Under the pieces are notes generated by a model that had not been told where the DNA came from, ran no database searches, and was given only the letters and a program-made list of their open reading frames with translations. From contig OY365813.1 of the NCBI GenBank assembly GCA_959347315.1, forward strand, positions 12,686,829-12,750,828: a stretch of DNA of 64,000 bases, read 5' to 3'. Within the stretch, counting starts at the first letter, position 1. The number at the start of each line of letters is the position of its first letter. Shown in pieces: positions 44,701-56,700 of the stretch. Origin of the DNA: Bimastos eiseni (lineage: Eukaryota; Annelida; Clitellata; Crassiclitellata; Lumbricidae). The position numbers were made by a program, and so were the translations under genes.

Positions 44701-47700
44701 GTGCAATTGGTGGCATCTGTTGTAATGCAATTGGTGGTATTCGTTGTTCTGCAGTTTGTGGCATCTTTTGTAGTGCGATTGGTGGCATCTGTTGTAGTGC
44801 GATTGGTGGCATTCGTTGTAGTGCGATTGGTGGCATCTGTTGTAGTGCGATTGGTGGCATTCGTTGTAGTGCAGTTGGTGGCATTCGTTGTAGTGCAGTT
44901 GGTGACATTCGTTGTAGTGCAGTTGGTGGCATCTATTGTAGTGCGATGGGTGGCATCTGTTGTAGTGCGATTGGTGGCATCTGTTGTAGTGCAGTTGTGT
45001 TTCATTCCTGCTTTGCCTTCATTTAGGTTAGAATGACAATAGGTAATTTGAAATTGTTTGTGAGCCAAGGATTGACACATTCTGACCATTTCAGGAAGAA
45101 TTCGTCGCTGATATTGCTCGCATAATTCGTTATAATATGGAGCTGAAAGATGATAAATCGATGTCACATCTGGCCAGAGCGGGTGTTGCAGTACGGACCA
45201 TCTTTGTCAAGGTTTGTACCAATGCACTCTGCATGTCCCCAGTTTGGCAAACTGCAAATTAACCATTTCTTTTGTTGCTGGACTTTGCATCTGCCAATAT
45301 TTACAACTAAGGGATGCAGTAATGTCTAACATGCATGTCAGTTAAGAACCAATTATTTCTCAAGTGCTAATTATTTTTACAGAATACTGCTATAACCCTT
45401 GTGTTCGAAGCACATGATACATGTACCTAAAAATTCCAGGTGGAAGGAATTTTTAAAAATATTTATATTTGTTGCTTTGCTGGTAGTTTTTTAATCTGGT
45501 TTCATTCTTAGATCTGCATCTGTTATTCAGAAGACAATTCTGCCTATGATATCTGTGACCATCATTACTACCAACCTTTTTAGAGATCAATTGCACCCTC
45601 ATCTCTTGCCTTGGCTAGTTAAGGCACTGTGTACATTGACTATTTATATTTCCTTTCTGTGATTACATTACGTTCTCATTCTTGATCGTTTCAGCAAATG
45701 GAGAAGTGTTTTCCGTGGTTTAACGTGAAGAACTCACGGTGTTGGTCAGCATCTAGTCAGGCTGTTAAAAGGTTGGCAATTTCATAATTTTATTAGATTA
45801 GGTGCATCGGTTACGTGCAATGTATCTTTTATTGACCCAGGCTTAACAATACATTATTCATTCATTCATTCATTTCGATAATTTATATAGCGCCTCTTCA
45901 AGGGAAACTACTCAGAGGTTCTCCCAGCCCAGCCATGGCCAAAAAGAAATTACTTTAGCAGCTTACAAAAGGTAGTTAGATCATTGTAAGGGGGAAGACA
46001 GAGGGCAACCGGGAGCCCATTCCAGGTGGACGGACCAACCACTGAGAAAGCTCGACGCGGCATTAGCGACAAGCGGGCCCTGGACACCAGAAGCTCGCCT
46101 TTAGCAGAAGAGTGCAGAGCTGTACGCGAAAGGAGCTCAGACACCGGATGACACGTTTATTATAATTGGTTAGCATCAAAAGCAATTGTAATATACAGAA
46201 TTGTTTTATTTAATTGACCCTTTCCCTGTTTGAAATGCTCTCATTTGGGTACCTCTGTGGTGCTTGACTGTCGGGTTGTCTAATAATTTGTCAGATTAGA
46301 TCACATGAGGATCTGGTCTAGTATTGAGTGCATGTGCTTGATATTTCAGTGGCATTTTGGACCAGGCGGTTATGCCACCATACGAAGACCACAGCTATGC
46401 TCACTGGTTGGAAAAGAAGGACCTACCACCTCCCCTTCAACCGTCCATGTTCAGAAAAACGGACAAAGACAAAGCCTTACACTTCAGTAATTATCGTAAG
46501 AAGACGAATGAGGGTTTAACCTAAGTTTGACGTAATGCTAAGTGCTTTAGGCTTAGAAATTCATTATACAGCAACTTTGTAATGCCTCAAAAGTAAAGTA
46601 AGTAAGTAAGAATATTCTTTATTAGACTACCAGCAAACGCACAGTAGCTTACATAATGTATAAAAAAAATAGTATCAAATTTAAACAAGGTCAATTAACA
46701 TTCTCGTATTGAAAGTACTCTTGACAAATATACCAACACTAGCCATGATGGCACTAACAGAAATTGAAAATAGTGTACATGTGATGTGAATGTACTCATA
46801 TGGCGCCATGGCATGTGTGTTAGACATACCCAATAGTAAATATATGCTTTATGTATTCATGGTTCTTTCTATTCATGTACTACTGCACATGCTCCACCCT
46901 GCATGTTTCTGCATTGTGGTGCAGTATTGGCTTCTATTTGTGCATTTTGATGACCTAGTTAGGACAAAGAATGGGGGGAATGGGTTAGGGCTTCTTGTGG
47001 CATGTCGTCAGGAGATTCCTACTTGCTGGCCGATTAGTTCAGTCGGGTATTCTTGTACTTTTTGAGCAGTATTGCATTTCTAATTTTCAGTGGTAATATG
47101 AAATAAAATTTGGAATTGATTGGTTTTGCTCATCTGTTTGGCTGAAACTTTCATCTCTCTGATAATGAATTTAAGTTTCCTGTATGAATTTTCTACAAAA
47201 GGTAATGCTGTGCTGGAAAACAACAAAGAGAACATGGATGGGGAGGCAGAGGACGTGAGATGCTGTGCCTTGTGTTGGACCTTCGGGGATGCCGATGAAG
47301 ACGTGAGGCACTCTCTGTTTCTTTTTTACTACTATTCCCGTCGGCTTTTGAATAAGCGAGCTTTCATGACGAACTGCATTTGGGTTCTCAGTCCCATTTA
47401 GTGCACACTCCTATACCAATACTCGCAGCCTAATGCCTGGAATGGATTCCAAATGATTTGCCTAGTTTAACTGGCATTTTTCTCTGTAAATGTAGACTGT
47501 GTGATTGATTACCTATTAACACAGTCAATTAGATCGGTATGTGTATCGTTTATTAACTGCCATTTGATTAGTTAACTATCTCAGCTATCAAAAGCTCCCT
47601 ATAATCTCGACTCCTTAATGATGATGGGATGCACTGGTTTCACTTTTAGTACACTCTCATCATGTGCTAAACACTGTTAAGTTATTAGTCTCTCTGACAC

Positions 47701-50700
47701 TGTACAAGGCTATTCTTAAGTTATTAGAATTGTTGCTATTGTAAGAGAGTATTCTTGAGACACTAGAGGTGTTGATATTGGGATGAGACTATTCTTTGGT
47801 TATTAGAATTGTTTATATTGTAAGAGACTATTCTTAAGTCATTAGACATGTTGACATTATAGGAGACTATTCTTGAGTTAATTGAAGCGTTATCATTGTA
47901 GGAGGCTGGTCGGTTGGTGTCTGCTGGACAGGACGATTGGGTTCACGTCAACTGCGCTCTGTGGTCGGCTGAGGTCTACGAAGACGACGATGGCAAACTC
48001 CAGAATGTCCACTTGGCTTTGGCACGAAGCAGAAAACTGGTAAAAGATCATCTTTTCCAGAAGGATTTTGTTTCGTTTTATCTGGCTTAGTGCTTAATCA
48101 AATGGAGAGTTTGAATACATGTGTAGATATCCTCTGTTCAGACTCCAGGCAGATGTTTAAAAGTTCATGTCAAAACTCATGCTAGTCAAGGGTCATGCAG
48201 AGGTGGATGGCTCTCATGCGATTTAAGTGCATAGATGCGTTCCAGTTGGCTAAATCGGTTGTATCTTGCAGTTGCATAAAATTTGCTGGTCTAGGACACC
48301 AAATGTATGGTATAAACTGCTTATTTTGCTGTAACAGTCAACTACAGTGATCTTCAGTTAGGAAGAATTTATGATCGAGATAGTAAAATAAGCAGGACAG
48401 ATGAGCGCCTTGCATGCTGCCATACAGTTAAATTCTACTCCTGTTAAATTTGCTATCATCTGTTGCTACCTTATCATTTAATCTTACTGCATATTTGTCA
48501 GTTGGAATTAATTAGCAAAAATCCTAATTATTATTATCTCTATATTTGTTGATTGACTGACTGATTTATTCACCGGTTGATTGATTCTTAAAGACGTTCG
48601 TTTGTTCACTGACCGTTTTGTCGCTTAGCGCTGTGACATGTGTGGAAAGCTGGGTGCTACGGTCGGCTGCTGCCAGATGGGTTGCAACGCCAACTTCCAC
48701 TTTGTTTGTGCGCGGCGCAAGAACTGTGCTTTTCTGGAGACAAAGAACGTCTTCTGTGAACTACACTGGATGTCTGTTGATGCAGAGGTAACAAGTTCTG
48801 ACCAAGTCATTTTATGTCTATTTATATTTGCAATGCAGTTGATTTGTTGCATTTTATTTATTGGGTAAAAATTAGGGATTGACTTTGGGGCACTTTGACA
48901 TGCATTCTTAACATTGCAGAAGGATTGCTGAACCACCTCTGAGTAGTTATTTTGTGAGAGGCGCTATATATATCTAAAGATACGATGCGATGCCTGTGAC
49001 ACGTTGAATTCTTATTATAAGGTGATTATTAATGGTATTAATGAAGAGATCATGAGAAATAAGGTATTGACTTTTATTAAGTGTGTTTAAACTGAATGTG
49101 AAGTTACTATTTACCACAGCTGTTTGACGTTTGAGCTTCGTTGATCTGATTGTTGCACCCTGTAAAAGAGCTGACAAACATGTTACCATGATAATTGGAT
49201 TTTAGACCCAGCTATCAATCAGATCGTGATGCTGGACAATAGACCTTTATACAGCAAGGACAGAATTTCTATCATCATTGGTTGATGCATCGTTTTTAAC
49301 ACTTTGATGTCAAATGTGTACTAAGAGTGACTGGGAAAGCAGTACAATTCGTTGTAAAGTATTAAGCTGCATTTGATTACATTGCATTTAGTGCTGTTTT
49401 ATTTCAGTTGATTGCGGACGGGAATTTTGCCGTCAACCGTCGAATCAGCATCGGTCCGAGCGGCAACCGATGTTCCAAGCGCCAGTGGTCGAATGGTGTC
49501 ATTCCAGCCAGCATCAGTCTCATTATAGGTCTGTATTCACTTGAATGGGAATTTGGCATATACCGTGGAGTGGAGTAAATATTGGTGCCTTGTCACTCAC
49601 AATTGTAAATATATTCACTTACAATTAATGTTATTACAGTAAACACTGCTCCTGGAGCAGTGTTTCTGTCATCATTGGTTGGTTTACATGCGCACCGCAT
49701 GTAAATTAATCACCATGCCTCCCGATAATGATGATTAATTGTTTATTTTCCATTTTAATGCATTTGTATTTTGCAGGGCAGAGGTAATTTTTTGGCTAAT
49801 AATGATATTCTGATGCTAGCCGTTTTTTCTTTCTACATCCGTTATCTGGTTCCTTGCATCCACACTGTTTCCCCACTATACTACAGAAGTCAGCAATACA
49901 TGTACATTGCTGTTATACCAAGTAGACTCGTTCAGCCACACACACACTTAACATCATATGGTTCTGATTGGTTGCCTTCCATTGGCAAGGTGTTGATGGT
50001 GTATCACTGTATATTTACTGATTTAGATATGTCTTAAATGCTTAGATGCACAATTGATACGTGGTGTCAATGAAGGCTTTTGGTAAGCGCCTCTGAGTAG
50101 ATAGATATCTTGAAGGGACGCTATATAAATGTTTGATTACATTACATTTAGATGGGATTACTGCTTTGGGTGCGCTGTGATTTTATTTCAACAGCCATCT
50201 AAGATTATGGTCGGGTTTTTGTGTACTGTCGTTTTATAAAAGAAATGAGTGTTTCTTCGTGGGTTAGAGACATCTTACATTGAGATGACTTTCTGTTGGT
50301 TTGTGTTTCTCTTCAGGATCCTTGTTTGTCGAGTCTCTCGGCCATTTGTCGTCGTTGTCTGACACGAAGGCGGCTCTGCTTCCCGTAGATTTTCTGTAAG
50401 TTAACAGAGGTTTTACAAGTATCTCTTTTCTCTTGTCTTGTTCACTCTTTTTTTCCTTAGTGAGATATCTGAAAATCGCATTTCACCTATACATTCGGTC
50501 TGACAGTTATGGATTGACTGCAAACATGAGCTGGTGTGTTTCGTCTGGAGTGGTTTGTTTTCGTTCTGTTTTCAGTGAGTAAGCGAACAAGAAAGCTTGG
50601 ATTTATTGTCCTCAAATGAATATACTCTTTGCTGTTTGATAATTGATCAGATTCTGTTCTTTTTTTGAAAACCCAGATGCATGGATATATTATTTTTTTA

Positions 50701-53700
50701 TTATATTCAGTTTTATACATCGGTGGACCAAGGGCGTGGTTGATTTTGGGACACAGTTGATTGAAGGGCCCAGTTGATGTGGAACCTGGTTAATATAGGA
50801 ATTTAGTTAATTAAAGGGCCCAGTTGTTTGAAAGACCCTTTTAATGTAGAACCTAGTTCATCGAGGTGCACAGTTTGTTGAGGAGCCCAGTTAATTGAGA
50901 TCCTGTTGACTGAAGGCCCAGTTGATTGAAGTCCTAGTCGATGTGGAACCTAGTTAATTAAAGGACACAGTTGGTTGAAGGATTTGCTTGACTGGGGAAG
51001 GCAACAGAAATAGATTTTTGTGTTTAATGTTATTTTCTGTTTACAAACAGAATGTCACGCATCTTCTGGAGCACAACCGACCCACGCCAGCGGTCGGTCT
51101 ACAGCTGTCGAATCACTGAAGTCATTCCAAAAGCGAAAGCACCGGAAGTCATAGACGACCTGACAATCATTCACGATGAAAACGACCCTCGATACGACGC
51201 TGCCCTGGCAATGTCGTTCACCTGCTCCGTCAGAGAAGACATGTCGGACCAGTCGACCATATCTGCCGACGAGGAACTGGACGTGGTGTCCGACACGGAA
51301 ATCGGGACCACTGCAGAGAACCGAGAGCCAGGCGGCCTGCAGGACAACGGCCAGGGTCCGGCGGCAGCGCGGTCGCTGCGTGCCATGGTCCTAGGAGCGT
51401 CGGCTGAAGGGAAGACTGGATATGCTTCTCAGATCGGTTTGAGCAATAGTTATCCGGAAAAATTTAGCAAAAGTCTGTGGCACGAGGGGATGTCACAACA
51501 GAGGTTGTCCCGGTCAGTTTCCGACAATGTCTGCCATGTTAACAGGTCGCAGGCTGCCACGGCGCTACAGACGTCATCTGGCCTTGCAAAGTTTTCAGAT
51601 ACGACGCTGAAGATGCTGGGAATGAGACCAACATTCAGCAAAACGGGTCTCAATCCTACTGTGACACTCGAATCTCAGTCGAATGCAGAAGAGGACGACG
51701 ATGGCGAAGGTCTGCAGTTGGTGAAGATCGCAGCAAGACTGAACCAGGCAGCGGCCAAGAACAAGGAGCAGGAATGCCAGAAGAGATTGAGAGACGAGAA
51801 CGGGGGCAACGCGGCTGATATGACCCTTCATTTTACTCAGGATGAGGCTGATAACGAAGAAGAAAGAGGTCAAGTTCGTGCGCCGCTCGATCTTACCAGC
51901 CTCAGTGAGGCGACGAATGCTAATGACACGATTGGGGCGTTGAACAGGAATCTGAGCGGCTTGGCTGCAGAAGCAGGCAGTCGGTTTATAAACCGAATGG
52001 GAAAAGTCGATGGCGTGGTGACCATCAAGAACTTCAAGCCATTTGTTCAGATGGACGGACCCGCGGGTGAGTCGGACAGAGAAGACTGTGAAGGGGAGGA
52101 CAACCTCGATCTCGTCGCAGACTTTTCCTCTGATGGCGAGAGTCATTTTGAGACGGACGAATCGACGGCTGTCGTAGCTTCGTCAACTGCACCTCGCAGT
52201 CCAGCACAGAATTCACTGCCAACGAAAAGTGCAGAGCCAGCTGCTGTTGAGGATGTTGGTCTAATCAGAGAAGATGATCTTACAGACATGGTCACCAAAT
52301 GTTGTGATGCGGGTTCCAACAATGAAAGGTCTACGAACAATCGACCGACTCCGGATGTCGTTGAAAACCCGCATGATTCCTTTGTCGGCCATCGTGCTAC
52401 GGTCTCCCCCGGGTTGTTGCCAGCGAGCGGTGTGTTGCCGAGCAGTGTTGGACACGGCACGAAAGACGCAAAGGTGCAACAGACGAGATCATCGGATTCC
52501 GGTTGCGTCCGAGTCTCCTTGAACCAGGGAACTGTTACGTTGACAGTTGACATGACGAAAACGACCTCAGCTGCCACGACGTCAGCAGCGCCAGCGGATG
52601 GCTGCGACAGCGTCACTACTCTCCTGAAGCGCTACCTGACTAAAGTCAACATTGTCAGTACGGCAGCCGACAATGCCAGGCGTGCCACAAATCTGGGAAT
52701 CAGTTCGGTCGGATTTGGCTCGCAGCAGGTGCATCCGATGCTTGTGCAGAGTGCTTCGAGGGCATCTTCATCTCAGGGTCTGCTGCGGCTTCCTCTTGCC
52801 TCTGTACCCCCTCCTCCTCCTCCTCCTCCTCCTGCTCCTAGGATAGTGCTGCAGGCGCCGTCTGCCCCTACCATGTCTCCTCAGGTCCAGTATGCTCTTT
52901 CTCAGCTCATACAGTCCAATAACGTGTCGTATCTGGGCAGCCTGGCCGTCACACTCTCCAGCCCCTGTCAGCTCATCGGAAATCTCCAGTTTGCTCGACC
53001 CGTGCAGGCCGTCCCCGTCGTGTCCTCCGTGCTCATCTCTCGGCCCGTTCCTACTGCGGCCTCGGTCCGACCAGTGTCGTTCGGGGCGTCGAACACCCAA
53101 ATCTTAGGCCAGCACCTCCTACCTTCGACCCCTCAGATTGTGGGTCAACAGCTGCATGTGGCGCCATCCGCTTCCAACCTTCCTCCTCAGGTTCTCAAGT
53201 CTCTGCAGCAGATCATAAGCAGTTCAAAAACATCACAGCCCGTGTTCTTCAAGCTGTCTACTTCGGTAGACCAATCGAATGCCTCGACCTCGTCGAACTC
53301 CTCTCCTTCAAATCTGTCGACTTGGAACTCAAATCCAATCGGTCAGGCTTCTACTTTAAATGTACCATCTGTAGCCAACCAGCTGCAGGCAAATGAATTC
53401 AGTAGAAACTTGATGAGTGCAATACCTCTATATGCGGGCAATCAGATTCAGCCCGAAAACCAACTAGCTTCCAGTCAGCCGGTTTCATCCGGGTTCAAGC
53501 GTCAGATGGATGAAAGCAATGCTGATCCTTCATCTAAAAGATTCAAAACAGCTGCTACTAATGACCTGTACGCTGGCGGCGAATCAAGCTCATCGACTTC
53601 TTCGACGTCGGGACACTGTTTAAGTCTGCCTGACACTCGCCTCACCAAAGCTTTACATGGCTTCGATCTTCAGGGGGTACAGTCAACTAACAGTTCTGAC

Positions 53701-56700
53701 CGTGTCGGCAAGGACGCCGGGAGGTCCAAGACCTGTAACGATCGCCCTGGGCGTGGAGTTCGATCGAAGCGATCTCCTAAGAAACCTCGATTGAATCGAT
53801 CTTCTCTTGATCCTAATGCAAACAGCGATGACAGTTTGTCTTCGAGAGTTTTAGCGGAAACAAATAGAGACGATGGAGAGGCCGATGTAAAGAAGAATCA
53901 ACCGAAAACGGGTTCTTTTGGGAACAAAAAGTCAAAGCCTGGTGAGATAAAAGTTTATTGTTTATTTATGGTCAGTTTTGGGTCCTCAATTGTGTTATAG
54001 TTGGCATGCCGGACTGTCAATTGCGATGGTGTTCAAATCTTTGATTTCTGTGGCAAGATTGTTGTTTGCCCTATGGCATGGAATGGACTCCCATTACTGT
54101 TGCACTCTCAGATGCATTTTATAATAGCCTTAAGACCGTTCTTTTCAGCTGGGTCAGGAGCGCTCCAGAGTAGTAACCTTGAAGTATCGCTATATAAATT
54201 TTCGCAATGAAGGCTGGCCACCCACCTTCATGTGCCGCGGCCACGTCTGCCTCAGCAATTATTAGATATTAGATAGACCTCTTCTAACTCGATTACGTAC
54301 TGAGTACTTTTTTTTAATTCTGAAATTTTGATATCGCCCATCTTACAACATTTTTTACTCAGAAGTGCGAATGCCACGACGGTGCAATTGCAGTTGTACT
54401 GCAGAGCAGTTGTGCACAAAGGACTTGCTCTAGGTCCCTACACAGTGATTGATGCCTTGGACGAGGGTCGAACCCGCTCACTCGGCGCACACTGAAACCA
54501 AATCTGAGCCTCTTGGAGTTTTAACTCTTTCACCATAAACACATAGTTAAACGTTTGTAAGGCATGATCAATCACACTGGTCTTTAACATTAAAGGTTTA
54601 ATCTAGCAATTGAGATCTAAAATCGAAGAAACTAAGAGTCCTTTTGAATTAATTAGGTAAACGTAATTAGCAGGAAACTAAAAATGAACTGAACTAAGCA
54701 GTAATCAAACTTTATTTGGCATTTTTAATTAAAAAATATAATCATGTGTTCATTCCTTTTCTCGGATAATACTTGAATCATTTGCCTTATGCCTCCGTTG
54801 TTATACATAAACAATTTTTCACAACTTAAGTTCAATTAGGCACGAATGACCAACAACAAAACCTGTTCAGTCAATAAAATGTTTGAATTCCTTTGAAATT
54901 GGTTTTTGTAAGAGAGACAGACAGATGGAGAGTGAGACTAAATGATTTTGGATGAATCTCTTGTGTAGAGCCATTGTTTGAGCCGCATCCGATGTTCCGA
55001 CCGCATCTGCCGGAGGCAGAGGTCGAGGAGGAAATCGAGAACTCGCCGCTGTTGGCGATGTTTGAGACGGAGGAACAGCGCATGAAGGATGAGGCCCAGA
55101 AGAAGAAGAATGCTCCTCATCTGATGTTCGAAATAACGAGCGACGACGGCTTCCGTGTCCAGGCAGACTCCTTGAACAGTAAGTTAACATTTATCCAATG
55201 CAAAGATCTGACTTTCTTGCCACTGTTTCATCGTTATGTAATGACTGCGTACCGATCGACGGAGTCTGGGTCGAAGGAATCTGGATCGACGGAATCTGGA
55301 TCGACGGAATCTGGATCGACAGAATCTGATGACCATGAGTGGAACGATGGAACTGAGTGGTTATTTGCAAAGAATTTCTTAGCTCCTTGCATGCTGTTCA
55401 ATATTGGACTGCATTTATGTACACCAGACCATCAGTGTATCATTATCTTTAAGCAACTTTGATACTGTCTTATAACTTATTGTTATCAAGGATTGTGTTG
55501 TAATGAGGTGATGTTATCATTTTGTACAACTGAGCTAAGTGTGGAATCTTTGATTCTTTGGTCTGTTATGGATCAGAATATGTGCTTTGTGATAAAGTGT
55601 AGATAACGTGTGGCCGTTATGTATTTACATAGGAGCTCTTGAGTAATTTCTTGGCACCTGGGCACAGGTATCAAATGGATGAAAATAGTTATCCAGATGC
55701 ACTAAAGCTAACTATGTCTCGGTCTCGTCGATTTTCGGAGCCCTGTAGATTCTTACCCTGTCCGGCCAGAATATCTGCAGTGCATCTCTGCTGTGATCTA
55801 TCCAAGTTTCAAGAATAGGTTGCCTATTTGCTGTGATCTATCCAAATTTCTTGAATAGGTTGCCTATTTGCTGTGATCTATCCAAATTACTTGAATAGGT
55901 TGCCTATTTGCTGTGATCTATCCAAGTTTCTGGACTAGGTTGCCTGTCATCTTACAAAACAAGCTCCTTAATCTCTATTCCTCTGACACATGAAAAACTT
56001 GTTCATCACTTTTTTCAATCATTAACTTGGACTTGGTTTGGGACTCTTCTGAAGAGGCGCTATATAAATTAGTGAGTCTTGTGGTAAATGAGTGGTTACT
56101 TTATCCTGTCGACGTGTTGAATGCTGCAGAGGTCTGGAAGGCAGTGACAGACAAGGTACAGGACGCAAGGCTGTCGGCAGGGATGAAGCCAGTGTCGTTT
56201 ATTGGGATGAACGGTCTGTACATGACCCAGCTGAATCATCCGGCCATTGTTTATCTCGTGGAACAACTGTCAGGCATCAAGCGATTCCACAATTACGAGT
56301 TGAAGTATCATCCCGCTCGACTTGGCGAAGAAGATGTGAGTAGTGCACAAGTTTGGTGCTTAGGTTGAGAGCTCGGTGCTTAAAGCGGATGATAATGTTT
56401 TGAGCCTTTGAGAAATGTGCGTGTGCGATAGCGTAGTGGTTAATTTCCTAGACTATCAACCGAAAGGTCAAGGTTCAGAAATATTTTTTGAGAATTTTGT
56501 TTTATCTGCACCCCTTGCCTACTATGCTTTAATGGGTACACTGTCTGTAGGTGGATAAGGGAGGGAGGGACTGGCCACCTGTCCTGTTTCATACGGTAAA
56601 GTTAAGAACGTGAAGTCTCTAACACTTTCATTGTTTATCCATGGCTGCCTAGAAAGCTAGCCTGAAGGTCGGCTCAAATTCTGCAAAATCGGACAATAAC

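Noticed and set aside
44601..45167. 188-codon minus frame (Ala-Thr-Asn-Thr-Thr repeats) and 142-codon plus frame
   Set aside because: Minisatellite of 24 bp inside a KMT2 intron, open on both strands by period.
51595..52616. Long minus-strand frames of 157-183 codons opposite KMT2 exon 24
   Set aside because: They lie antisense to a well-supported coding exon and show no family signature.
44160..56490. Functional tRNA genes at the A/B-box sites
   Set aside because: Only promoter-box similarity remains; acceptor and anticodon stems do not pair, so these are SINE heads.
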